A program made the position numbers and the translations under genes. From positions 2,046,001 through 2,110,000 of the forward strand of contig NZ_CP103794.1 of NCBI RefSeq assembly GCF_030388325.1: a stretch of DNA of 64,000 nt. The letters are read 5' to 3'. The DNA is from Flavobacterium johnsoniae (GTDB lineage: Bacteria > Bacteroidota > Bacteroidia > Flavobacteriales > Flavobacteriaceae). The notes under the pieces are model-generated. The model searched no databases. It worked only from the letters and a program-made list of their open reading frames with translations, and had not been told where the DNA came from. Below, in pieces: positions 7,549-15,537 of this stretch; the stretch's first letter is position 1, and each line of letters begins with the position of its first letter.

Positions 7549-8088
7549 CTATTTTTTAACCGGCGGATATTGAGCCAAAATTTTGTTTACAAACTCAGCA
7601 ATTTTTTGATCTTTTTTATCGATGTTTCTAGTTAAAGTTCCCTGACCTTCACCTTGCCAAATCATTTCTTTCTTTTTGGCATCAATTAAATCGATGTATA
7701 AAGTTCCTTCTGTTGAGGTTGAAACAGTAGTTTGGTTTCCTCCGTACATCATCCACGGATTCCAACCCCAACCCCAACCGTAACCCCAGCCAGCGCTAAA
7801 TTGGTTTACATTTACTTGTTCTCTAGATTTTGTAAAAATATTTACTAATAAATCAGGATTTTCACTTTTTGTAAGTCCTTTAGCTTGCATTTCGGCATCG
7901 ATTGCTTTTAGGATACGTCTTTTATCCAAATCAGAAATCTCTACTTTATCAATTCCGGGCTTAAAGAAAGCAAAAGTCTTGTAAGGCGCAAAATCGACAG
8001 TTTTGTCGTAATCAGAATATACTGTAACACTGCTGCATGAAGAAAGGATCAAAAGCAAAAAAAGCGGAATTAATTTAAGTGTTTTCAT
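7549..8088 (-). CDS. DUF4136 family lipoprotein
   Basis: A 179-residue lipoprotein: signal peptide with lipobox ending at Cys18 (LILSSC), then a DUF4136-like domain beginning YSDYDKTVDFAPYKTFAFF. It carries a Gly/Trp-rich stretch at about residues 100-118 (GWGYGWGWGWNPWMMYGG). The family has no known reaction and is found on the envelope of many Bacteroidota. It starts 23 bases after the hutU stop on the same strand, so read-through from hutU is possible, although the functions are not obviously related. Confidence 0.8.
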   Translation of the reverse strand: MKTLKLIPLFLLLILSSCSSVTVYSDYDKTVDFAPYKTFAFFKPGIDKVEISDLDKRRILKAIDAEMQAKGLTKSENPDLLVNIFTKSREQVNVNQFSAGWGYGWGWGWNPWMMYGGNQTTVSTSTEGTLYIDLIDAKKKEMIWQGEGQGTLTRNIDKKDQKIAEFVNKILAQYPPVKK

Positions 8089-8111
8089 GTTTTAAGGATT
8101 TAAATGTTCTA

Positions 8112-10091
8112 TCAATTTAGTAAATTTTCATCAACTATATTAGGTAAAGTTACTTTTAATAAAGGTTCGACTTCCATGGCTCTTTTTATGGCAAAAACGG
8201 CACCTTCATTTCGAGCCCAGCTTCGTCTTGAAATTCCGTTATTAACATCCCAGAAAAGCATTGAAGCTAAACGTTTTGAAGCTTCTTTAGAACCATCAAG
8301 AACCATACCAAATCCGCCGTTTATAACCTCTCCCCAGCCAACTCCGCCGCCATTATGAATTGAAACCCAAGTAGCTCCTCTAAAACTATCTCCAATTACG
8401 TTATGAATCGCCATATCTGCCGTAAAACGAGAACCGTCGTAAATGTTAGAAGTTTCTCTATAAGGAGAATCTGTTCCCGAAACATCGTGATGATCACGTC
8501 CTAAAACTACTGCGCCAATTTCACCTTTTGCAATTGCTTGGTTAAAAGCTTCTGCAATTTTGATTCTTCCTTCGGCATCGGCATAAAGAATTCGAGCTTG
8601 CGAACCTACAACCAGTTTATTTTCTTGCGCGCCTTTAATCCATTTGATATTATCCTGCATTTGCTGCTGAATTTCATTTGGAGCCGTTTTAGCCATTTCT
8701 TCTAAAACTTCGCAAGCAATTGCATCTGTCTTTAATAAATCTTCAGGTTTTCCAGAAGTACAAACCCAACGGAAAGGCCCAAATCCATAATCAAAACACA
8801 TTGGTCCCATAATATCCTGAACGTAACTTGGATATTTAAAATCGATATTATTTTCTGCCATTACATCGGCTCCAGCGCGTGAAGCTTCAAGTAAAAAGGC
8901 ATTTCCGTAATCAAAAAAGTAAGTTCCTTTTGCAGTGTGTTTGTTAATAGCATCCGCATGACGACGTAACGTTTCCTGAACTTTTTCTTTGAATAATTCT
9001 GGATTGTTTGCCATCAAATCATTTGCTTCTTCAAAAGAAATTCCAACCGGATAATAACCACCAGCCCACGGATTATGAAGTGAAGTTTGATCAGAACCTA
9101 AATCAATTTTAATATTTTCTTGATCAAAGCGTTCCCAAACATCAACCACATTTCCTAAATAAGCAATTGAAACAGTTTCTTTTTTGGCTTTCGCCGAATT
9201 TACTCTAGCGACCAATTCGTCTGTAGAAGTTACAACTTCATTAATCCAGCCTTGTTCGTGACGAATTTTAGTAATTTTCGGATTTACTTCGGCGCAGACC
9301 GTAATACAACCTGCAATATTTCCTGCTTTTGGCTGAGCTCCCGACATTCCGCCTAGCCCAGAAGTTACGAATAAACTTCCTTCTGGATTTTGTTTTATTT
9401 TTCTAAAGCCGTTTAAAACTGTAATCGTGGTTCCATGCACAATTCCTTGCGGACCAATATACATATAACTTCCCGCCGTCATTTGTCCGTATTGTGAAAC
9501 TCCCAATGCATTCATTTTTTCCCAATCATCTGGTTTTGAATAATTCGGGATTACCATTCCGTTTGTTACAACAACTCTCGGTGCTTCTTTATGAGAAGGA
9601 AATAATCCCATTGGATGTCCAGAATACATGGTTAAAGTCTGTTCATCTGTCATTTCAGACAAATATTGCATCGTCAATAAATATTGTGCCCAGTTTTGAA
9701 AAACAGCTCCATTTCCGCCATACGTAATTAATTCATGTGGATGTTGCGCCACAGCATAATCCAAGTTGTTCTGAATCATGTGCATAATCGCTTTTGCCTG
9801 CAATGATTTTCCTGGATATTCGTCAATTGGACGAGCATACATTTTATAATTTGGACGAAGACGATACATATAAATACGCCCGTATTTTTCTAATTCTTCT
9901 GAAAATTCAGGAATCAGTTCCGCATGATGTTTTGGATCGAAATAACGTAAGGCATTTTTTAAAGCCAGTTTTTTTTCTTCTGCCGAAAGAATTTCTTTTC
10001 GTTTCGGAGCATGATTAATTGCTGGATCGTATGCTTGCTTTGGAGGCAATATAGAAGGAATTCCTTGTTGTATTTGTTCTTTAAAAGTCAT
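8112..10091 (-). CDS. hutU: Urocanate hydratase (long form)
   Basis: NAD-dependent urocanase, step two of histidine degradation: urocanate plus water to imidazolone propionate, in the cytoplasm. The family is recognised across the length, including VTSGLGGMSGAQPKA near residue 245 and the highly conserved RDHHDVSGTDSPYRETS near residue 535, followed by the IHNGGGVGWGEVINGGFG segment. At 659 residues it exceeds the ~555 of Pseudomonas HutU; the extra length is mostly N-terminal, and a longer form is usual in Bacteroidota. No hutH, hutI or hutG lies in the window, so the pathway genes are dispersed or further away. The DUF4136 gene follows closely on the same strand. Confidence 0.95.
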   Translation of the reverse strand: MTFKEQIQQGIPSILPPKQAYDPAINHAPKRKEILSAEEKKLALKNALRYFDPKHHAELIPEFSEELEKYGRIYMYRLRPNYKMYARPIDEYPGKSLQAKAIMHMIQNNLDYAVAQHPHELITYGGNGAVFQNWAQYLLTMQYLSEMTDEQTLTMYSGHPMGLFPSHKEAPRVVVTNGMVIPNYSKPDDWEKMNALGVSQYGQMTAGSYMYIGPQGIVHGTTITVLNGFRKIKQNPEGSLFVTSGLGGMSGAQPKAGNIAGCITVCAEVNPKITKIRHEQGWINEVVTSTDELVARVNSAKAKKETVSIAYLGNVVDVWERFDQENIKIDLGSDQTSLHNPWAGGYYPVGISFEEANDLMANNPELFKEKVQETLRRHADAINKHTAKGTYFFDYGNAFLLEASRAGADVMAENNIDFKYPSYVQDIMGPMCFDYGFGPFRWVCTSGKPEDLLKTDAIACEVLEEMAKTAPNEIQQQMQDNIKWIKGAQENKLVVGSQARILYADAEGRIKIAEAFNQAIAKGEIGAVVLGRDHHDVSGTDSPYRETSNIYDGSRFTADMAIHNVIGDSFRGATWVSIHNGGGVGWGEVINGGFGMVLDGSKEASKRLASMLFWDVNNGISRRSWARNEGAVFAIKRAMEVEPLLKVTLPNIVDENLLN

Positions 10092-10196
10092 TTTTTTAGA
10101 GATGCTAAGTTGCTATCCCGAGGCTTCGGGACTAAAATGCTAAGGTATTTTAGCTAGATTAACAACAGATTAATTTTTTGTTTTTTAAAATTATGT

Positions 10197-10340
10197 CGCC
10201 CCGCTGGGGCTTTAATGTGACAAACGGTAAAATGGTTTCTATAAATATTCCGCTCCTCTTGAGCTGAAAAATAAAGCCTTGGAAAGGCGAAATATTTATA
10301 GAAAAACAATAACCCCCAATACAAAAGCTCCAGCGGAGCG
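10197..10340. repeat. Nested palindromic intergenic element
   Basis: Outer arms at 10197-10213 (CGCCCCGCTGGGGCTTT) and 10324-10340 are complementary at 15 of 17 positions. Inner arms at 10236-10250 and 10289-10304 (TTTCTATAAATATT and complement) are near perfect. A 64-codon minus-strand ORF across it (10159-10353) is a by-product. The form is that of a dispersed, non-coding repeat in flavobacterial genomes. Confidence 0.7.
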
Positions 10341-10344
10341 AAAT

Positions 10345-10621
10345 ATTACCCAATAAAATTGCAATTTAAAATCTGAAATTTATTTAAATTATCTCATTTT
10401 CAAATTGACTCATTGACAAATTGCCACATTTTCTAATTACAAAAACTAGGGATAACGGATATCCGACCTGTGATACGATTTGTAAATCGTAATCCTAAAT
10501 TTTCTCGAACGAATATCCATATATGATATTTTAGATTGTTGATTTTAGATTTTAGATTGATATTTTAAAAATTTTAGATTTTTTTTAAATTATCTAATTT
10601 TCAAATTGCCACATTATCTCA
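10345..10621. other. Gene-free spacer with small palindromes
   Basis: AT-rich spacer between hutU and a dehydrogenase gene. It contains short palindromes: ACGGATATCCG at about 10455-10465 and ACGATTTGTAAATCGT at about 10475-10490. It also has low-complexity TTTAGATT repeats. The part nearer hutU (about 10119-10134) has a TCCCGAGGCTTCGGGA hairpin. No coding or RNA gene could be supported. Confidence 0.5.
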
Positions 10622-11599
10622 TTAAGAATAAACTTCTTCATTAACACAAAACGGCATTTTTTTGCCTTCAATAACCGCAATTACATTTTGTGCAGCGCAA
10701 ACAGCCATTCCGTTTCGGGCTTCGTATGTTGCTGAACCAATATGTGGTAAAACACAGCAATTAGAAAGCGATAATAACGGATTGTCAGGTTTCATAGGTT
10801 CTGGATTCGTTACATCGAGTCCTGCGCCCCAGATTGTATTATTTGATAAAGCTTCAAACAAGTCATTTTCATTATGAAATTTTCCTCTTGCTGTATTGAT
10901 GAAAATTGAATTCGGTTTCATTTTAGCAAAAGTGTTTTTATTGAAAAGTTCGTTGTTGTCTGATGTATAATTCGCATGAACACTTAAAACATCACTTTCT
11001 GAAAGTAAAGTTTCAAAATCAACGTATTTAGCATCAAGTTCTTTTTCTGCACCTTCTTTGCGAGAACGATTATGATAAATAATTTTCATTCCAAATGCAG
11101 CTTTGCATTTTTGAGCCATTTCAAAACCAATTCTGCCTAAACCGAAAATTCCTAGCGTTTTACCATAAAGTTCTTGTCCTAGATTAGCCAACGGATCAAA
11201 ACTTCCCCAATCGTTGTTTAGAATTCTTTTATGATTGAAAAATGATTTTCTAGCAACGCTTTGCATCAATAAAAAAGCAACGTCTGAAGTTGCTCTGCTT
11301 AAAACATCAGGTGTGTTTCCAACAGGAATTTTTCTGCTGTTTGCAGACGGAATATTAACCGAATCAAATCCGACAGAAAATAACGCGATTCCTTTTAAAT
11401 TCGGGCATTGCTGAAAAAAATCTTCATCTAAATGAGTATTGGTTCCAACACTCAAAAGAATATCATTTTCCTGACAGATTTTTATAAACTCTTCTCGCGA
11501 TAAAATATTTTCGGTAGGATTTATAGTTAGCTTAATTCCTTTTTCCTGAAGTAGCGAAATGCCAGCTTCTGGTATATTTTTATTGATAAAAACCTTCAT
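10622..11599 (-). CDS. D-2-hydroxyacid dehydrogenase (glyoxylate/hydroxypyruvate reductase type)
   Basis: A 325-residue cytosolic NAD(P)-dependent oxidoreductase of the D-isomer 2-hydroxyacid family. The nucleotide loop is GLGRIG at 153-158. The catalytic triad is Arg238 (NTARG), Glu267 (NPEP) and His286 (LPHIGSA). The segment HNRSR at 176-180 after strand two has no acidic residue and is basic, favouring NADPH over NADH as in glyoxylate/hydroxypyruvate reductases. The exact substrate is not decided by sequence. It is the second gene of a probable two-gene unit with the small DUF5522 gene 10 bases upstream. Confidence 0.87.
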   Translation of the reverse strand: MKVFINKNIPEAGISLLQEKGIKLTINPTENILSREEFIKICQENDILLSVGTNTHLDEDFFQQCPNLKGIALFSVGFDSVNIPSANSRKIPVGNTPDVLSRATSDVAFLLMQSVARKSFFNHKRILNNDWGSFDPLANLGQELYGKTLGIFGLGRIGFEMAQKCKAAFGMKIIYHNRSRKEGAEKELDAKYVDFETLLSESDVLSVHANYTSDNNELFNKNTFAKMKPNSIFINTARGKFHNENDLFEALSNNTIWGAGLDVTNPEPMKPDNPLLSLSNCCVLPHIGSATYEARNGMAVCAAQNVIAVIEGKKMPFCVNEEVYS

Positions 11600-11609
11600 T
11601 TGCGGTATT

Positions 11610-11789
11610 CTAATTTTTATTTATTCGTCCTGTTTTTTTATCATATCCGTACGGACAGTGGCGACAGCCGCTTTTGCAACAATAACCTCTTTTTAAATGA
11701 TGTTTTTTAGTAAAGCATTTATAACCTTCAGGCGTATAGTAAAAATCTTCACCTTCGATTAATTTATTTTCATTACTTTGCTCTTTCAT
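11610..11789 (-). CDS. Small cysteine-rich DUF5522 protein
   Basis: A 59-residue ORF beginning MKEQSNENKL and ending KTGRINKN, read directly from the minus strand. It carries the cluster FTKKHHLKRGYCCKSGCRHC followed by PYGYD: four cysteines as CC-x3-C-x2-C plus nearby histidines, suggesting a metal or iron-sulfur site. I recognise it as the short DUF5522 family of Bacteroidota; no function is established. Only 10 bases separate its stop from the dehydrogenase start, so the two are probably co-transcribed. Confidence 0.8.
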   Translation of the reverse strand: MKEQSNENKLIEGEDFYYTPEGYKCFTKKHHLKRGYCCKSGCRHCPYGYDKKTGRINKN

Positions 11790-11904
11790 AAATCTGCTTC
11801 GCGTTCTTTTTAATAAACTTTAAAATCAAAAATATAAATATTTGATTGTGATTTTATTGAAATCGAACAATTTTATAGCTACAAATTTATAAATTTTACA
11901 GCCA

Positions 11905-12240
11905 ATGTTTCTGATTGTTGCCAAATATTTAATTCCGAAAGGATATCGTGGAATGGCATTATTTCCGTTTGTGTTGGTAAAATATGATTTTGATAAATCA
12001 AATGGAGTTTTCGTTAATCATGAAAAAATACATTTGAGACAGCAAATCGAATTGCTAATTCTTCCGTTTTTTATTTGGTATGTTTTGGAGTTTTTTATTC
12101 GTTTAATTCAATACAAAAACAAAGATTTGGCATATCGAAATATTAGCTTTGAAAGAGAAGCATACGCAAAAGAATCCGAAATAAATTATTTGAAAAACCG
12201 ATATTTTTTTCAGTTTCTACATTATATTAAAATAAAATGA
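11905..12240 (+). CDS. Small membrane protein with HExxH motif (putative minimal metallopeptidase)
   Basis: A 111-residue protein of unknown function. It contains NHEKIH (His39, Glu40, His43), a zinc-metallopeptidase-type HExxH, then a hydrophobic segment (about 49-68) and FEREAY (Glu83/Glu85), which could supply a third zinc ligand as in gluzincins. A hydrophobic N-terminus (1-11, 17-25) suggests membrane association. It overlaps the next gene by four bases (ATGA), so translational coupling to the PLP enzyme is likely. Peptidase activity is only inferred from the motif; similar short proteins are annotated as hypothetical in flavobacteria. Confidence 0.65.
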   Translation: MFLIVAKYLIPKGYRGMALFPFVLVKYDFDKSNGVFVNHEKIHLRQQIELLILPFFIWYVLEFFIRLIQYKNKDLAYRNISFEREAYAKESEINYLKNRYFFQFLHYIKIK

Positions 12241-13145
12241 ACCCAGTTTTCAATCAAAATATAAATATTCAATTTCTGAACAATATTTCTTTGACAATAA
12301 AGCGTGAAGATCTTATTCATCCTTTTGTTTCTGGAAATAAATTCAGAAAATTAAAGTACAATTTACTTCAAGCGAAAGCTGAAAACAAAGAAACTTTATT
12401 GACTTTTGGAGGCGCATTTTCCAATCATATTGCGGCCGTAGCTTTTGCAGGAAAAGAACAAGGTTTTAAAACTATTGGAATAATTCGCGGAGACGAACTT
12501 CAAGATAAAATTGAAGAAAATCCAACCTTGAAATTTGCTCAAGAAAACGGAATGCAGTTTGAATTTGTTTCTCGCGAAGATTATCGTTCTAAAAATGAAA
12601 AATCTTTTATAGAAAAGTTAAAAGCTAAATTTGGCGATTTTTATTTAGTTCCCGAAGGCGGAACAAATGAGCTTGCGGTAAAAGGCTGCGAAGAAATTTT
12701 GACAGATGAAGATTCTGCTTTTAATTACGTTTGTTGTGCAGTTGGAACTGGCGGAACTATTTCTGGATTAATAAATAGTGCGCGACCAAATCAGAAGATT
12801 TTAGGTTTTCCAGCGTTAAAAGGTGACTTTTTAAACGATGAAATTCGTATTTTTGCCAAAAAAGATAACTGGAATTTAATTTCTGACTATCATTTTGGAG
12901 GTTATGGCAAGATAAATTTAGAATTAATCGAATTTATTAATGCTTTTTTTGAAGAAAATAAAGTGCCTTTAGATCCAATTTATACAGGAAAGATGGTTTT
13001 TGGCGTTATAGATTTAATCAGCAAAAATTATTTTCCTGCACATTCAAAAATATTGCTCATTCACACCGGTGGATTACAAGGAATTGAAGGAATGAATATA
13101 AAATTGAAGCAGAAAAAATTACCAATACTCAAAACCAATGATTAA
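12237..13145 (+). CDS. PLP-dependent 1-aminocyclopropane-1-carboxylate deaminase / D-cysteine desulfhydrase family protein
   Basis: A 302-residue fold-type II PLP enzyme. The cofactor lysine is Lys35 in SGNKFRKLKYN, followed by a GGAFSNHIAA phosphate-binding motif and a GTGGTISGL loop. The family opens ACC to 2-oxobutanoate and ammonia or releases H2S from D-cysteine; true ACC deaminases need specific active-site residues that I cannot verify, so D-cysteine desulfhydrase or an unknown amino acid substrate is equally likely. It overlaps the HExxH gene by 4 bases and the glucosaminidase gene by 8 bases, forming a tightly coupled three-gene unit. Confidence 0.82.
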   Translation: MNPVFNQNINIQFLNNISLTIKREDLIHPFVSGNKFRKLKYNLLQAKAENKETLLTFGGAFSNHIAAVAFAGKEQGFKTIGIIRGDELQDKIEENPTLKFAQENGMQFEFVSREDYRSKNEKSFIEKLKAKFGDFYLVPEGGTNELAVKGCEEILTDEDSAFNYVCCAVGTGGTISGLINSARPNQKILGFPALKGDFLNDEIRIFAKKDNWNLISDYHFGGYGKINLELIEFINAFFEENKVPLDPIYTGKMVFGVIDLISKNYFPAHSKILLIHTGGLQGIEGMNIKLKQKKLPILKTND

Positions 13146-14037
13146 AAAAATTGTATTACTTCTCGTAATATTAGCTTTAGCAAGCTGCTCGTCTAGTAAG
13201 CCTGCCATCGCGACGACTAAAAAAGCGGCAGCAGTTCAAACTCGAACGGCGGCGGCAAAAAAAACAACTCCCGTAAAACCAATCGGTAAAAATTATCCTT
13301 CTACAAATAATACAACTGAGGTTATTCAATCTACTTCTAAAACTGTTGTTACCAGTGATTTAATAAATAATTATGTCTTGCAATACAAAGATATTGCAAT
13401 GGGAAACATGAAAACTTACGGCATTCCTGCGAGTATTATTTTGGCTCAGGGAATTTTAGAATCGGGTGCAGGAAGAGGAGATTTAGCGCTTGAAGCGAAT
13501 AATCATTTCGGAATTAAATGTCACAAAGATTGGTTGGGAGAAAGTGTTCGACATGATGACGATTCGGCTCAGGAATGCTTTAGAAAATATCCTCACGCTT
13601 CAGAATCGTATAGAGATCATGCCTTATTTTTGGTTGGAAAAAAACGTTATGAAACCTTATTTACTTACGAAAAAGACGATTACAAATCTTGGGCAAAAGG
13701 TTTGAGAGCAGCAGGTTATGCTACAGATCCAAAATATCCAGATAAATTGATCAGTTATATTGAACGTTACAATCTTCATCAATATGATTGTCAGGTTACA
13801 GGAAAAAATTACACTCCAATAAATACATCGGCTCCAACAAGAAGTTCGACTTCAGTTGCAAATTCTGATCCAAAAATCAATATGAATTCATACGATCCGA
13901 ATTCTTACGAGGTTCAAAAAGGAGACACTTTGTATTCGATTTCGAAAAAATTCAATTTATTGGTTGAAGATTTAAAGAAAAAAAATAATCTAACGGATAA
14001 TGCCATTTCGATAGGGCAGAGATTGAAGGTTAAATAA
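13138..14037 (+). CDS. Lipoprotein N-acetylglucosaminidase with LysM domain
   Basis: A 299-residue envelope peptidoglycan hydrolase. The lipobox ends at Cys17 (LALASC), followed by a Lys/Ala/Thr-rich linker (20-70). The glucosaminidase domain (about 75-215) contains ASIILAQGILESGAGRG with Glu108 as the expected catalytic acid, then NNHFGIKC. A Ser/Thr-rich linker leads to one C-terminal LysM domain (about 256-299, YEVQKGDTLYSISKKF), which binds glycan chains. It likely trims cell-wall glycan during growth or division. It overlaps the upstream PLP enzyme gene by 8 bases. Confidence 0.88.
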   Translation: MIKKIVLLLVILALASCSSSKPAIATTKKAAAVQTRTAAAKKTTPVKPIGKNYPSTNNTTEVIQSTSKTVVTSDLINNYVLQYKDIAMGNMKTYGIPASIILAQGILESGAGRGDLALEANNHFGIKCHKDWLGESVRHDDDSAQECFRKYPHASESYRDHALFLVGKKRYETLFTYEKDDYKSWAKGLRAAGYATDPKYPDKLISYIERYNLHQYDCQVTGKNYTPINTSAPTRSSTSVANSDPKINMNSYDPNSYEVQKGDTLYSISKKFNLLVEDLKKKNNLTDNAISIGQRLKVK

Positions 14038-14070
14038 TTATCAATTGATAATTGACAATTAACAATTATC
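14038..14070. repeat. Short AT-rich inverted repeats between genes
   Basis: The spacer before hemL consists of overlapping short palindromes of the type ATTATCAATTGATAATTGAC. It is intergenic filler of a form common in flavobacteria; it has no T tract and is not a clear terminator. Confidence 0.45.
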
Positions 14071-14089
14071 AAGAAATCTAAAATAAAAA

Positions 14090-15376
14090 ATGTTATATAA
14101 AAGAAGTAGTCAGCTTTTTGCTGAAGCAGAAAAAGTAATTCCGGGAGGAGTAAATTCACCAGTAAGAGCGTTTAAAGCAGTTGGCGGAACTCCGATTTTT
14201 GTAAAAAGTGCTAAAGGCGCATATTTATACGATGAAGACGGAAACAAATTAATAGATTACATCAATTCTTGGGGCCCAATGGTTTTAGGTCACGCTTATC
14301 AGCCAGTTGTTGATGCGGTAATCGAAAAAGCCAAATTGGGAACTTCATTTGGAATGCCTACTGAATTGGAAACAGAAATTGCTGCTTTGGCCGTTTCTAT
14401 GGTTCCGAATATTGATAAAATTCGTTTTGTAAATTCAGGTACAGAAGCTTGTATGAGCGCGATTCGTCTGGCTCGCGGATTTACAAAAAGAGATAAAATT
14501 GTAAAATTTGCAGGTTGTTATCACGGACATTCTGATTCTTTTTTGATTCAGGCAGGAAGTGGAGCTGTAACTTTTGGTTCGCCAAATAGTCCAGGAGTTA
14601 CAGAAGGAACTGCAAAGGATACTTTATTAGCAAAATACAATGATTTAGAAAATGTAAAAACTTTAATCGAAGCTAACAAAGGAGAAATTGCTGCCATTAT
14701 TATCGAAGCAGTTGCAGGAAATATGGGCTGTATTCCACCTGCAAAAGGTTTTCTTGAAGGTTTAAGAGAATTATGTACAGCAAACGGAATTTTACTGATT
14801 TTTGATGAGGTAATGACAGGTTTCCGTTTAGCTCGCGGAGGAGTTCAGGAATTGTATGGAATTAATGCTGATATCGTGACTTTCGGAAAAGTTATCGGTG
14901 GCGGACTTCCTGTTGGGGCTTTTGCTGCACGCGAAGAAATTATGAATTATTTAGCGCCTCTTGGTCCGGTTTATCAAGCAGGAACTTTATCGGGAAATCC
15001 ATTAGCAATGGCGGCTGGATTAGCGATGTTGAAAGCTTTAGATAATGATTCTGAAATCTTTACTCGTTTAGAAGAAAAAACAGCTTATTTAGAAGCAGGA
15101 ATCGATAGAGTTTTAAAAGCTAATAATATAGTTTTTACAATCAATAGAGTTGGTTCTATGATTTCAGTTCACTTTGATGCAAATCCAGTTACAGATTTTC
15201 AAACTGCTGCAAAAGGAGATAACGAAACGTTTAAGAAATTCTTCCACGGATTATTGCAAGAGGGTGTTTACATTGCTCCATCTGCATACGAAACTTGGTT
15301 TATTACAGATGCGCTAACGTATGAAGATTTAGATTTTACAATTAATGCAATTGATAAAGTTTCGAAGACTTTCTAA
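14090..15376 (+). CDS. hemL: Glutamate-1-semialdehyde 2,1-aminomutase
   Basis: PLP enzyme converting glutamate-1-semialdehyde to 5-aminolevulinate in the C5 route to heme. It has 428 residues, the usual size. Signatures: the N-terminal [18 protein letters not shown], the NSGTEA loop at 115-120, FDEVMTGFR at 238-246 and the PLP lysine Lys267 in [15 protein letters not shown]. It begins 53 bases after the glucosaminidase gene, with no terminator between, and is followed by a strong terminator. Confidence 0.97.
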   Translation: MLYKRSSQLFAEAEKVIPGGVNSPVRAFKAVGGTPIFVKSAKGAYLYDEDGNKLIDYINSWGPMVLGHAYQPVVDAVIEKAKLGTSFGMPTELETEIAALAVSMVPNIDKIRFVNSGTEACMSAIRLARGFTKRDKIVKFAGCYHGHSDSFLIQAGSGAVTFGSPNSPGVTEGTAKDTLLAKYNDLENVKTLIEANKGEIAAIIIEAVAGNMGCIPPAKGFLEGLRELCTANGILLIFDEVMTGFRLARGGVQELYGINADIVTFGKVIGGGLPVGAFAAREEIMNYLAPLGPVYQAGTLSGNPLAMAAGLAMLKALDNDSEIFTRLEEKTAYLEAGIDRVLKANNIVFTINRVGSMISVHFDANPVTDFQTAAKGDNETFKKFFHGLLQEGVYIAPSAYETWFITDALTYEDLDFTINAIDKVSKTF

Positions 15377-15398
15377 AATATAGAAAAGAAAATATATC

Positions 15399-15432
15399 AA
15401 GCTCACTTTATAATTAAAGTGAGCTTTTTTTT
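15399..15432 (+). terminator. Intrinsic terminator after hemL
   Basis: A 12-base stem (AAGCTCACTTTA and its complement) with a short AT loop is followed by eight T residues. Confidence 0.9.
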
Positions 15433-15499
15433 GTTCAAAATGAAAAAGTTAATAAAAAGTTAATAGAAAGGAAATTTAGCGTATTGTTACAAGAAAAAT

Positions 15500-15507
15500 T
15501 ATTTTTG
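15500..15507 (+). promoter_or_regulatory. Candidate -7 box for the metalloprotease gene
   Basis: TATTTTTG is an exact TAnnTTTG box, about 30 bases before the start codon. A TTG at 15484-15486 is closer (13 bases) than the usual -33 spacing. Confidence 0.4.
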
Positions 15508-15537
15508 TTTGATGAATAACCATAAAATCTACCATAA

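Noticed and set aside
10159..10353. 64-codon minus-strand ORF
   Set aside because: It lies wholly on a nested palindromic element; its coding appearance follows from the repeat arms and it has no usual start region.
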